Positions 25,516 through 36,100 of a stretch of 64,000 nucleotides of DNA are shown here, in pieces. The stretch is taken from positions 1 to 64,000 of the forward strand of contig JANXUR010000050.1 in NCBI GenBank assembly GCA_025356095.1, read 5' to 3'. A program made the position numbers and the translations under genes. Origin of the DNA: Acidobacteriaceae bacterium. Lineage in GTDB: Bacteria > Acidobacteriota > Terriglobia > Terriglobales > Acidobacteriaceae. Position 1 is the first letter of the stretch. Each line of letters begins with the position of its first letter. The notes beneath the pieces were generated by a model, which had not been told where the DNA came from, did not search any database, and was given only the letters and a program-made list of their open reading frames with translations.

Positions 25516-25606
25516 AATTCACTTGCAAGCACTTGCTGTGGTTTGGCTTGGCGGGCGCACGGTGCTCACTCTGGGTCAAAATGACTCGCGGGAGTAGACT
25601 TACTCT

Positions 25607-26695
25607 GTGGCTCCCGGCAAGCGACAATCTGGCCCGACGATTCGCGACGTGGCGCGTGAGTGTGGCGTTTCGATCGCCACAGTTTCCACGGTACTGAACA
25701 ATGCACCCTTGGCGCGATACATTTCTGCCACCACCAAACAGAATATAACGCGTGCGGCCAAGTTACTGGGCTACCGGCCGAATTTGCTGGCACGATCTCT
25801 GCAAAGCATGCACAGCCAGACGGTTGGGTTAATGGTTTCCGACATTCTTGACCCCTACTGCGTGCCCATTCTTCGGGGCATAGAAAGCGCGCTCTTTCAG
25901 TCGCCATACATGCCGATTCTCACCGACTTTCAGAATGATCGCAGCCGCTTTGAGCGCAGCTTGGAGATGCTGCTGGAGCATCGCGTCGAGGGCATTCTGC
26001 TGGTGGCCAACTGGTTGTTTGTGGATGTGAACCTTTTGGTTGACTTGGAAAGCCGGAACATTGCCACGGTGATTATTGGTCGGCAACTGAAGAGCACCAC
26101 CACCAGTTCGGTGATTGTGGACAACGAAGCCGGAGCCTATGCCGCGTTGGAGCATTTGTATTCCTTGGGACATCGCCGCATAGGATTTATTGGCGGCCCG
26201 CCGACGTTGGGCGACACCGCAGAACGCTGGCGCGGCGTCCAGAGCTTTGCCAAGTCGCACAAGTTAACCGTGGAAACCAAGTTGCGTGCCGATCTGCCAG
26301 AGTCGGCATTGCCGCTTTCCAGTTTTGACGCCGGGTGCCGGATCGTCGAGGACTGGCTAAAGCGCAAGCGGCAGTTTACGGCGGTGATGGCGTTTGACGA
26401 CCTAACTGCACTGGGAGTGGTGCGTGGACTGAAGCGCGCCGGCATTTCTGTGCCCGGCCAGTGTTCGGTGATTGGCTTTGATGATGTAATGCCAGCCGCG
26501 GTCAGCACGCCAAGGCTCACCACGATTCGCCAGCCCATGGAAAGTATGGGTGCCACCAGCGTACACCTGCTGCTGGATGCCTTGAAGGCCTTGGCTGAGA
26601 AGCAGGTTGCGCAGGCTGAGCATCGGGTCTTACCTGCGGAACTCGTGGTGCGCGAGTCCACCGCTGCAAACACCGCTGCAAACACCGCAATTTAA
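25607..26695 (+). CDS. LacI-family transcriptional regulator
   Basis: The 362-aa product has the N-terminal LacI helix-turn-helix (TIRDVARECGVSIATVSTVL, about 11-30), the hinge helix ending PNLLARSLQ, and a periplasmic-binding-protein-like sugar sensor. Conserved motifs in the sensor are DILDPYC, EGILLVAN and GHRRIGFIGGP; FDDLTALGV and SVIGFDD also match. The start is a GTG with a distant GGGAG. The C-terminus carries a 12-bp repeat that encodes TAANTAANTAI. It lies 112 bp upstream of a receptor gene whose promoter region holds a near-perfect LacI-type operator, so it probably represses that gene and the GH2 gene until an oligosaccharide binds. Confidence 0.93.
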   Translation: MAPGKRQSGPTIRDVARECGVSIATVSTVLNNAPLARYISATTKQNITRAAKLLGYRPNLLARSLQSMHSQTVGLMVSDILDPYCVPILRGIESALFQSPYMPILTDFQNDRSRFERSLEMLLEHRVEGILLVANWLFVDVNLLVDLESRNIATVIIGRQLKSTTTSSVIVDNEAGAYAALEHLYSLGHRRIGFIGGPPTLGDTAERWRGVQSFAKSHKLTVETKLRADLPESALPLSSFDAGCRIVEDWLKRKRQFTAVMAFDDLTALGVVRGLKRAGISVPGQCSVIGFDDVMPAAVSTPRLTTIRQPMESMGATSVHLLLDALKALAEKQVAQAEHRVLPAELVVRESTAANTAANTAI

Positions 26696-26713
26696 AAAAT
26701 CAATTCCCCCCCG

Positions 26714-26746
26714 TTGACAGCCAGTATTAAAACGTTTCACTATAAA
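26714..26746 (+). promoter_or_regulatory. LacI-type operator in the receptor promoter region
   Basis: The 12-bp sequence TAAAACGTTTCA (26728-26739) matches the LacI-family operator TGAAACGTTTCA at 11 positions, with the central C-G dyad. A TTGACA hexamer lies at 26714-26719 and TATAAA at 26741-26746. Their 21-bp spacing is too long for a standard promoter, so the exact promoter is uncertain, but the operator falls where it would block transcription of the receptor gene at 26808. Confidence 0.7.
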
Positions 26747-26807
26747 TAGAGAAAGTTCATTTGCTGGGGCTGATTGCTCTCCATCCTCCAGCCAAAGAGG
26801 GTTGCCT

Positions 26808-29800
26808 ATGCCGTCTTTTCTTCGTCAGTCTGCCATTCTTCCGCTTCGTTGCAATTCGTTTGTCATGCTCGCTTTCGTTGCCGTGCTCGGCCTTTTCGCC
26901 ATACTGGCGGCTCCAACCCGCAGCTTCGCGCAAGAAGTTACCGGTAACATCCTCGGCACGGTGACCGATCCAAGCGGTGCCGTGGTGCCCGGTGCGGCCA
27001 TTACGATTACCAACTTTGAAACGGGGGCGGTTCAGCGCAAGATGACCACCAACGCGGTGGGAGAGTTTGTAGCCCCGCTGCTGCCGGTGGGTCATTACGC
27101 GGTGAAGGTCGAGGCTAAGGGGTTTAAGACCTACACCGAATCTGGCATCGTGCTCAACGTGAACGACCGAAGCACATTGCGGGTGCAGCTCACCCCGGGC
27201 AGTGTCACCGAGAGTGTGGACGTGAAAGCCGATGCCCTGCAGGTGGATACGCAAACCGTCGCAGCGACGGGCCTGATTACTGGCCGACAAATTCGCGAGC
27301 TGGCGCTGAAGAGCCGCAACTATGAAGAACTGGCCGCCCTCATGCCGGGTGTTACCACCGACATCAGTGACACGCTTTACGTTGGAGTGAGTGCCCCCAG
27401 CGGCGGCACCAACGAGGTGGGCTTCTCGCTGAATGGCAGCTTGGGATCGCAGAATAATTGGACGATTGACGGTGCCGACAACGTGGATCGCGGCGGCAAT
27501 TTCACTCTGCTAAATTATCCCAGCGTAGACGCGATCAGTGAATTCAAGGTGCTGCGCGGTAATTACAACGCTGAATACGGACGCGGATCTGGTGGCCAAA
27601 TCAACGTGATCACCCGCTCTGGCGAGTCGAAGTTTCATGGCACTCTGTATGAGTTCTTTCGCAATGATGCGCTGGATGCCAATACCTGGCTGAACAATCA
27701 GGCAGGTGTGGCGCGCACCCCGCTTCGCTACAACGACTTTGGGTACACGTTCGGTGGGCCGCTGTACATTCCCGGCCATTACAACAAAGACCGCAGCAAG
27801 ACGTTTTTCTTCTTCTCGCAGGAATTCCGCCGGGTAAAGGAGGCGGCGGGCAGTCAGGCCGTGGTCGCTACCGCCGATGAACGTGGCTTGAACAACGGTG
27901 GCATCCCGACCTTTACCAACGCGGTGTGCTTGGACGCAGCCTGCAGCACCACCGGCACTCAGATTCCTCTGAACCGGATCAACCCGGCGGCATCCGCGTA
28001 CCTAAAAGATCTGTGGGCGTATGTGCCGCTGCCCAATTCGCCGACCGATCCGCATGTGTTGATTGCCAATGGCAAGAACACTTTCAACTACCGGCAAGAA
28101 ATCATCCGCATTGACCATAACTTTAGTCCGAGACTGCAACTCTCAGGCCGCTATATCAACGATTCGATTCCCACCATTGAGACGGGCGGATTGTTCAATG
28201 GAAATCCAATCCCTAAAGTGGCCGAAACGGCGACGAATTCGCCGGGCCGCAGCTTTATTGCGCGTGCGACCATGACGTTTACGCCCACCCTGCTGAATGA
28301 ATTTGCCTACGCATATTCCTACGGTGGCGTAGTCAGCAGCAATACCGGGCGACTGCCGTACTCGGCCTCGCCAGATGTAGCAGCGGCCATTACGCTGCCA
28401 TTTGAGAACACGCTGAAGCGCATCCCGAATTTGGGCTTCAATACGCTTTCCGGGGTTTCGGGCTTTGGCGACTATCGCGACTTTAATCGCAATTTCAACT
28501 TCTTCGACAACCTGACCAAGATCGCCGGACGCCACACCCTGAAGTTTGGTGCTTCCATGCACTGGTATCAGAAGTCAGAGAATGCGGCTGGCAACAACTC
28601 GGGCAGCTTCGGATTCGCGGCACAGCAGAATTCCACTGCCGACCCGATTGAGCAAGAGTGGGCGAACTTCCTGCTGGGCATAGCGTCAAATTTCTCGCAG
28701 CTCTCGACCGACTTCCACGCGGAAATCCGGCAGAAGCAGTTTGAGGCATACGCGCAGGATGAATTCCGCTACCGCCCCAACATCACGTTGAGCTACGGCG
28801 TGCGCTACTCGCTCTTCCGCCAGCCTACCGATGCCAATGGCCGCGCCACCAGTTTTGATCCAGCCAAGTTCGTCGCCGGAAACGCCGCGACCATTGATGA
28901 GAATGGCAACCTATGCACGCTGGCGACCGCGCCCTGCGCTGGGGGAGTGACTCCGAACGCAAACTACGATCCGTTGAATGGCATTATTATCGGCGGCAAG
29001 AACTCGCCTTACGGCAGCGCAATCTCGTCGCAAAACTATAACTTGTTTGCGCCGCGCCTCGGCGTGGTTTGGGATCCGTGGAAGAATGGCAAGGCCTCAA
29101 TTCGCGCTGGTTACGGCATCTTCGTGGAAGCGCCAGCCGTAGGCTACGTGGAGAATAACCTGTTCGGCAATCCTCCGTTCGTGAGCAACATCAACATCAA
29201 CAACACCACGCTCGACAACCCCGGTGCGGTGGCTGCGGATAACTCCTCGGTACTCACCATCGCCGGCGCACAGGGCAAGTGGAGGCAGCCGTACACCCAG
29301 CAGTGGAATCTCGACTTTCAGCGTGAGCTGCCAGGCGGCGTGTTGGCCGACGTCGGCTATTACGGCAGCCGGGGCAACCACATTATCGCTTTAGTGAATA
29401 TTAACCAGCCGCAGCCGGGGGCGTATCTGGGCAATGCGGTGCTCACCAACAGCCCCGCTTTTACCGGCGAAGGCAATGTGATTGACTCCAATAACTCCAA
29501 CTTGATTAACCTCGTCCGGCCCTATCAGGGTTGGTCGGCCATTAATGTGTATCAGCCCAGCTTCAACCTTTTCTACCATTCGTTGCAGGCGAGCTTGCAG
29601 AAGCATATTGGCGACAACTCGCTAATTTCGCTGAACTATACATGGTCGAAGGCGCTGACCGATGTGCCGAATGACCCCAACTTTTCGACGCCGCCGGATA
29701 CTTCTCTGCTGCACAACGAATACGGGCCGTCGCGCTTTGACCGTCGCCACGTGTTCAACGCAAACGTGGTCTATGACCTGCCCTTCTTCAGCCACGCGCA

Positions 29801-30275
29801 GGGATTTACCCGCACGGTTCTGGGCGGATGGGAAGTCTCGGGTATCGTGTACGTCAGTTCCGGTGGATATCTGACGCCCGGCACCACCTCGCCGCTTGAT
29901 CCCGGCGGCGTGGGTTTGGCGGGCGGTAATCGGCCGGACATCATCGGCAACCCCAACGTAGGCGCGCCACACACGGCGGCGGAGTGGTTTAATACGGCCA
30001 CCATTCAGGACGTTCCGGCAGGGCAGATTCGTTCCGGCAATGCCCATCGCAGCAGCATTTTAGGCCCCGGATCGCAGAAGTGGGATACATCTTTGTTCAA
30101 GAACTTCAGCTTCACCGAGCGCATCGGTTTGCAGTTCCGTGCGGAAGCATTCAACGTCTTCAATCACGTGAACTACAGCGCGATTGACGCTACGCTCGGC
30201 AGCCCAACCTTCGGCCGCGTGGTAGGGACGCACGACCCGCGCATTCTGCAGGTTGCGCTTAAGCTGACGTTCTAG
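26808..30275 (+). CDS. Oar-like TonB-dependent receptor (glycan locus)
   Basis: The 1155-aa product has a signal peptide (about 1-43 ending SFAQ). A carboxypeptidase-regulatory-like domain (VTGNILGTVTDPSGAVVPGA onward) is followed by a plug with ALKSRNYEELAALMPG, NWTIDGADNVDRGG and GSGGQINVITRSG, and a long beta-barrel that ends in QVALKLTF. The ATG has AGAGGG 8 nt upstream and is preferred over a TTG two codons earlier. It probably imports the oligosaccharide sensed by the adjacent LacI protein. The GH2 gene begins 99 bp downstream. Confidence 0.93.
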   Translation: MPSFLRQSAILPLRCNSFVMLAFVAVLGLFAILAAPTRSFAQEVTGNILGTVTDPSGAVVPGAAITITNFETGAVQRKMTTNAVGEFVAPLLPVGHYAVKVEAKGFKTYTESGIVLNVNDRSTLRVQLTPGSVTESVDVKADALQVDTQTVAATGLITGRQIRELALKSRNYEELAALMPGVTTDISDTLYVGVSAPSGGTNEVGFSLNGSLGSQNNWTIDGADNVDRGGNFTLLNYPSVDAISEFKVLRGNYNAEYGRGSGGQINVITRSGESKFHGTLYEFFRNDALDANTWLNNQAGVARTPLRYNDFGYTFGGPLYIPGHYNKDRSKTFFFFSQEFRRVKEAAGSQAVVATADERGLNNGGIPTFTNAVCLDAACSTTGTQIPLNRINPAASAYLKDLWAYVPLPNSPTDPHVLIANGKNTFNYRQEIIRIDHNFSPRLQLSGRYINDSIPTIETGGLFNGNPIPKVAETATNSPGRSFIARATMTFTPTLLNEFAYAYSYGGVVSSNTGRLPYSASPDVAAAITLPFENTLKRIPNLGFNTLSGVSGFGDYRDFNRNFNFFDNLTKIAGRHTLKFGASMHWYQKSENAAGNNSGSFGFAAQQNSTADPIEQEWANFLLGIASNFSQLSTDFHAEIRQKQFEAYAQDEFRYRPNITLSYGVRYSLFRQPTDANGRATSFDPAKFVAGNAATIDENGNLCTLATAPCAGGVTPNANYDPLNGIIIGGKNSPYGSAISSQNYNLFAPRLGVVWDPWKNGKASIRAGYGIFVEAPAVGYVENNLFGNPPFVSNININNTTLDNPGAVAADNSSVLTIAGAQGKWRQPYTQQWNLDFQRELPGGVLADVGYYGSRGNHIIALVNINQPQPGAYLGNAVLTNSPAFTGEGNVIDSNNSNLINLVRPYQGWSAINVYQPSFNLFYHSLQASLQKHIGDNSLISLNYTWSKALTDVPNDPNFSTPPDTSLLHNEYGPSRFDRRHVFNANVVYDLPFFSHAQGFTRTVLGGWEVSGIVYVSSGGYLTPGTTSPLDPGGVGLAGGNRPDIIGNPNVGAPHTAAEWFNTATIQDVPAGQIRSGNAHRSSILGPGSQKWDTSLFKNFSFTERIGLQFRAEAFNVFNHVNYSAIDATLGSPTFGRVVGTHDPRILQVALKLTF

Positions 30276-30374
30276 TTCTGCCTCCACCACGCGCAGACTG
30301 GCATTCCATGCTGGTGTGCGCGTAAAGTTTGTGCTTCGCTATTTGCACCGTCTGCAAGCGATCGAGGAAGCCCC

Positions 30375-33059
30375 ATGAATCGTTACGCCCTATTGTTGTT
30401 CACTGCGCTGAGTGTTGTGGCCGCTGCTTTTGGCGGCGAATCCGCCGAACCCGCGGCCGGTTTGCGCCTCGCCTTGCACAAGGGCTGGGCGATGCAATCG
30501 TCGTGCAAGCTCAGCGCGCCGGATGGCGTGACGATCTCAGAGTCTGGCTTCGCTACCAAGTCTTGGATTCCCGCGGAGGTGCCCACGACCGTGCTCGCCG
30601 CACAGTTAGCTGCGGGTGTCTTCGCCAAGGATTTTGCCGACCCGCTAGTGGGCAAGAACTTTCGCAAAATTCCCGGTACGGACTATCCGATTGGCTCGAA
30701 TTTCTCGAACCTGCCAATGAGTAAGGATTCGCCCTATGCGTGTTCGTGGTGGTACCGCACGGAATTTCACGTGCCCGCGGGCGACGCAGGTCGCCAATGG
30801 GCGTTGCACTTTAAGGGCATCAACTATCACGCTAATATCTGGCTGAACGGCAAGAAAGTGGCTGACGCAAAGGATGTGGCCGGTGCTTACCGCATCTACG
30901 AGTTCAACGTGACGGCAGCGTTGAGGCCGGGCGCGATGAATGTGCTGGCAGTGGAAACGTTCGCGCCTATCGAAACTGACCTTGGCGTGAATTGGGTGGA
31001 CTGGAATCCCATGCCTGCGGACAAGGAAATGGGCCTTTGGGGTGAGGTCTATCTCACGTCATCGGGGCCGGTGGCGTTGCGCTATCCGCAAGCTGTTACG
31101 CATCTGCCGGACGCATCTCTGAAGTATGCCGAAGTAACTCTCAATGTGGAAACTGCCAATCAGGCCGCGAAGCCGGTCGAAGGCAAGCTGAGTGCGTGGT
31201 TCGACGGAGTGCGGGTGGAGCAGACCGTAGCGCTGGCGGCAGGCGAGTCGCGCACCATTACATTTGCACCGGAGCAATTTCCCGCGCTCAAGCTGAAGAA
31301 TCCGACCCTGTGGTGGCCAGCCGAAATGGGGGCACCCGCGCTGCAGACTCTGCATGCAGAGTTCACCGTCGGCGGCAAGCGTTCTGACGAAGCTTCCGCA
31401 CACTTTGGCCTCCGGGAAGTGACGTCGGAGATCAACGACAAGGGCGCGCGATTGTTCCGCATCAACGGCAAGCCAATATTGATTCGCGGAGGGGGCTGGT
31501 CGTCTGACATTTTTCTGCGGCACAATTTGCAGCGGCTGGAAACGGACTTTGCATACGTGCGCGATATGCACTTAAACACGATTCGGCTGGAAGGCAAGCT
31601 AGAGACGGACGACTTTTTTGATCTGGCGGATCGGCATGGCATTTTAGTAATGGCAGGTTGGTGTTGCTGCGACCACTGGGAGCATTGGGATAAGTGGCAG
31701 CCCGGTGATCTCGACATTGCGCGTGAATCTCTACGCACACAAGCCTTGCGCCTGCGTAGCCATCCCAGCCTGCTGGTGTGGCTGAATGGCAGTGACGGAC
31801 CGCCACCGGCGAATGTAGAGTCGGCCTACATCGCAGCGCTGAAGGAAGCTCATTGGCCCAACCCCTCCATCTCTTCGGCGTCGGGCACGCCGACCACAGT
31901 TACGGGCAACTCAGGCGTGAAGATGACCGGGCCGTATGACTACGTTTCGCCAAATTATTGGCTGATTGACCATGACAAGTTTGGCGGCGCATTTGGCTTC
32001 AATACAGAAACCAGCCCCGGCCCAGCGATTCCCACCGCGAAGTGTCTGAAGAAGATGCTGGATAAGACTGACGCATGGCCTATGGATGAGGTTTGGGACT
32101 TTCATGCCGGTGGCGAAGGCTTCAAGAATCTGGGAGTGTTCAACGGCGCGCTGCGTGCGAGTTACGGCAATCCCGCGAACCTCGACGACTACGTGAATAA
32201 GTCACAGCTGATGACCTACGACGGCGAACGTGCGATGTTTGAGGCATACGGTCGCAACAAGTATGCGGCGACTGGCGTGATCCAATGGATGCTGAACAAT
32301 GCGTGGCCATCGCTCATCTGGCATCTGTATGACTACTACCAGCAGCCTGCGGGCGGATACTTTGGCACCAAGAAGGCCTGCGAGCCGCTGCATATCCAAT
32401 ATTCTTACGACGACCATTCAGTCGTGCTGGTGAACTCAACGCAGAGCGCGGTGTCAGGTTTAGTGGCGACTGCCAAAGTCTTCGACGCAGCGCTCAAGCC
32501 GACCTTCCGCCAGCCGAAGACAGTGAAGGCTGAATCCGACAGTTCAGAGCGGGTGCTGCTGATTCCGGACGAAGCGCTGAGTGGAGACTCGATCCACTAT
32601 GTGCAACTGGAGTTGCGCACCACGGCGGGTAAGCTGGTGAGCGCGAATTTCTATTGGATTCCTGCCAAGCATACCGAATATGACTGGGCCAAGACCCAGT
32701 ACACGCACACGCCTGCGTTCGCGTATGAAGACTTGAAGGCCTTGCAATCGTTGCCCAAGGTGGCACTGCGCGCAACTGCCACTTCTGTGGCAACATCAGG
32801 CAAGGACGATGAGTCCCGCGTTACCGTCCACAATCCTAGCCACAGTCTTGCGCTGCAGGTCGCGCTGGAGTTGGAAACAGAGTCCGCGAAGGGTACCGTT
32901 CCTGCGCCCATTCTGTGGGAAGACAATTACTTCGCTCTGATGCCGGGCGAATCGCGCACGGTGACGGTGACCTACCCGCATGAGGCAAAGCCAGCGAGCA
33001 TTCACCTCGGCGGATTCAATGTGGTGGAAGCGAGCATTGCGAGCGGTCTGGAGCACTAA
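30375..33059 (+). CDS. GH2 exo-beta-D-glucosaminidase-like enzyme
   Basis: The 894-aa product has a signal peptide (MNRYALLLFTALSVVAAAFG) and GH2 order: N-terminal jelly-roll sugar-binding domain, Ig-like domain, TIM barrel, and C-terminal beta domains. Where most GH2 enzymes have Asn-Glu, this one has Ser-Asp in VWLNGSDGPP (Asp about 474). The second acid is Glu about 545 in FGFNTETSPG. The Ser-Asp change and the spacing of about 71 residues match the exo-beta-glucosaminidase subgroup typified by CsxA (469 and 541). It would release glucosamine from chitosan oligomers. The ATG has GAGGAAG upstream. Location after the LacI and receptor genes supports glycan use. Confidence 0.85.
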   Translation: MNRYALLLFTALSVVAAAFGGESAEPAAGLRLALHKGWAMQSSCKLSAPDGVTISESGFATKSWIPAEVPTTVLAAQLAAGVFAKDFADPLVGKNFRKIPGTDYPIGSNFSNLPMSKDSPYACSWWYRTEFHVPAGDAGRQWALHFKGINYHANIWLNGKKVADAKDVAGAYRIYEFNVTAALRPGAMNVLAVETFAPIETDLGVNWVDWNPMPADKEMGLWGEVYLTSSGPVALRYPQAVTHLPDASLKYAEVTLNVETANQAAKPVEGKLSAWFDGVRVEQTVALAAGESRTITFAPEQFPALKLKNPTLWWPAEMGAPALQTLHAEFTVGGKRSDEASAHFGLREVTSEINDKGARLFRINGKPILIRGGGWSSDIFLRHNLQRLETDFAYVRDMHLNTIRLEGKLETDDFFDLADRHGILVMAGWCCCDHWEHWDKWQPGDLDIARESLRTQALRLRSHPSLLVWLNGSDGPPPANVESAYIAALKEAHWPNPSISSASGTPTTVTGNSGVKMTGPYDYVSPNYWLIDHDKFGGAFGFNTETSPGPAIPTAKCLKKMLDKTDAWPMDEVWDFHAGGEGFKNLGVFNGALRASYGNPANLDDYVNKSQLMTYDGERAMFEAYGRNKYAATGVIQWMLNNAWPSLIWHLYDYYQQPAGGYFGTKKACEPLHIQYSYDDHSVVLVNSTQSAVSGLVATAKVFDAALKPTFRQPKTVKAESDSSERVLLIPDEALSGDSIHYVQLELRTTAGKLVSANFYWIPAKHTEYDWAKTQYTHTPAFAYEDLKALQSLPKVALRATATSVATSGKDDESRVTVHNPSHSLALQVALELETESAKGTVPAPILWEDNYFALMPGESRTVTVTYPHEAKPASIHLGGFNVVEASIASGLEH

Positions 33060-33100
33060 GCCTCGACCGCCCGCGCGTACAGTTCGCTCACTTCTGTTGG

Positions 33101-36100
33101 CTACTGCACGGTGAAGGTTACCGTCGTGCTGTGGCTTAGTGTTCCTGATGTGCCAGTAACCACGACATTGTATTGACCGGCTGGTGTGCCGGGACTTCCC
33201 CCACCGCCTCCGCCACTGCTGCTGCCACCACCGCAGGCAGCCAAGATCATGCAGAGTGTGAGCCCGCCCGCCAGCAATCCTGCTTGCAGCCATCGCCGAG
33301 TGCCGAATCGCAGAGCAAACAGGCTTATTCCAAGCAGAGGAAGCCAAAGCGCCGCAAACACGCTAATGCTGCGGGTCGGTTTAAGGGATGCCACGATGGG
33401 GGCAGTGGTGGTGATCTTCAGCGTACTTGTGGTTTGTCCAGCTGCGATTGGGGTGCTGGTGCATGTGGTGAGCGCAGGCAGGGCACCGCACTTGAGGGTC
33501 ACCGTGCCGGAAAAGCCATTGGCGGAAATTTGGGTGATGACGTAACTCACCGAGCCACCCGCCACGATGGTAGTGGAGCCTTGCGGGGCAGAGGAGAGCG
33601 CGTAGTCCGGCCCGTTGACTGTAACCGCCACCGAGGTGCTATGGGTCAGTCCGTTGGAAGTGCCTTGGATGGGAAGAGGAAACATGGTGGTGCCAGCTGC
33701 GACCGTGCTGGCCGCGGAGATCGTGAGGGTGACCGCAACGGTTCCGTTGAGCGGTGGGGTGGCAGGGTTCGGTGTGAACCCGCAAGTAATACCCATCGGC
33801 GCTCCCGGACAACTGAGCGTGATGGCACCGCTGAAGCCGAGGAACGACGTTAGGTTAAATTTGATGGTTGTGCTGCCCGATGCGCTCACGGTGGCCGCGC
33901 TGGTGGTGCCAAAGGAGAAGTCGGTAGCGGTGGCAGTCAGTGCCAACCCTTGCGTTTGCGTTACGAATGCGCCTGGGGTGGAGGGTGCAGCGGCCACCGA
34001 AAGGTGCGACGTCCCCAACGGGGTGCCCGCGCTAGTGGTGACGGTCAAAGTGCTGGTAGTGCCCGACGTGCCGGGCGTGAGCGTGGCGGGCGCAAACGCA
34101 CACGTCGTGCCAGCAGGAAGCGACCCGCAACTTAGCGTGGCGGCACCGGTGAAGCCATTGACCGCCGTCAGCGTGATGACGGCGGTCCCTATACCACCGC
34201 GCAAAAGCGTGAGTGACGCGGGGTTGGGAACACTGAGCGTGACGCCTGCCTTCGGAACGCCGATCAAAGGAATGCTCCACAAGCCGCGCCCGTAGGTGGA
34301 GGCGCGCAATTCAGCGACGGCACCGTGGTTGAAGGTACGCAACTGCGTCACTGGTACGTTGGGCAGGGAGGTAGCATACTGCGCCCACGAGGTTCCGCCG
34401 TTCTGGCTGACAAAGACACCAACGTCGGTGCCAGCATATAGCGTGCTGCCGTCAATGGGGTCCAGCGCGAGGCTGACGACCGGCACATCCATCAAGTTGC
34501 CAGTGATATCAGTCCAAGTGCTGCCCAAATCCACAGTCTTCCAGATATGGCCGCCGGTGTGGCCAAGAAAGCCCATAATGCTGGCGTAAGCGGTGCGCCC
34601 GCTAGCATCGTTTACGCGATCAACCAGCACACTGCCCACATCAAAATTGCCGGGATTGATGGTGCCGGTAACGTCGATCCAGGCGCCGGAGCCGCTATCG
34701 CTGCTGGCTGAAACAAAGACCCGGCCGCTAGGCACTGTCATGTCAGCGGCGCCGGTGGTCCCAACAAAAATCGTTTGGGAGCCATTGACCGTGGTGAATC
34801 CCCCGGCATCCAGCGAGGTCACCAGATTGAGTCCGCTAACATTGCAGACACCTGTGGTGAAGCCACCAAATTCCGGACTGATGGCGGTAAACGGACCACC
34901 ATTGCCAGCACCGCGGTAGACCCGGCATGTACCCAGCAGCAGGTTCGAGGAGAGCTGAGGGTCGAGGACAAACGGCGTAAAATGCTGGGTTAGCTCTCCG
35001 AACCAAGGCGCCGTGCCAGAAGTGACTGGATTCAAGCTGCCTTCAATGCAGCCGAGAACCGGCGAATCGCCGACGCTGCAAAGGTTCAGCTGGGCGAAGG
35101 GAAACGATTGGTACCAATTGTTGGAGTTGACTGGGTCAATTTCCACCGGGCCGCCATCGGCGCCGGGCAGAGCTATTTCCGTCCAGGTGGTGGCGGAAAG
35201 CGGGCCGGTGCCAAAGCGCGGATTCTGGTTATAGGCCTGCGCCACCACGCCGGTGCCGTTGCCCTGCAGTCCGGTCATAAAGCCGGTCGAGTCAGAAGCA
35301 TCTTGCGCAAAACCTGAAAGCTCGCTGACCGAACCCAGTGTTCCATTCAGGCTATCAATCGGATTTGTGCCGCTGAGTGTGTTGTCACACACAGTACTGA
35401 CGCCACCCTTGTTTAGTGCGAGGCCGCTCAGCGCGCGATACACGCCGCCATCGTTGCCAAAATACAGAATTGCGTCGCTACCGGCCTTCAGCGCAAAGCC
35501 GGCGGCATGCTGACTTGGGTGCATGTGCGCGGTGGTGGCCTTTGCGTCGGGGCCACAGCCAAAGACGTGCGTCAAGTTGATGAAGCCAGCTGTGGAAGTG
35601 ATGCCCGGCGTGGAGGTGCAGAGGTTGGCGGTGTCAGTCGCAGCCGCGTTGTTGACTGTGCACTTGTAAAGATTGACGGAGCCTGCGTAAACGTCGGTAC
35701 CAGTCGCGCCGTTAGGTATGGCGGAAAGGTATAGGTTGTAGCTTCCCGCTGAGGTGCTGCAGCCATCCGGCTGGCCGTTTCCGTCGAAGTCTCCGCAGGA
35801 GTCTATCCCGCTGGGGTCGAGCGCCGTCCAAGACGCGCCGCCGTCGTTGCTGCGGTAAATGCCTTGATTGACCTCATTTCTAGCAGAGTCAATGAACCAT
35901 GTATACAGTTCGTTACGGCCGGGGGTGACGGTGAGCGCGCCGCGATACATGGGGCAACTAGCGCTGGTGGTTGAAGGGCATGCCGCAGTGCCGAGCACGG
36001 CGTTGTCGGGCTGCACGGCAAGCCGGGTAAAGGTTTTTCCATCTGAAGAACTATAGAAGCCGTGATTGCGCAAAGCCGCGAAAAAGCTGCCGCTCACCGC

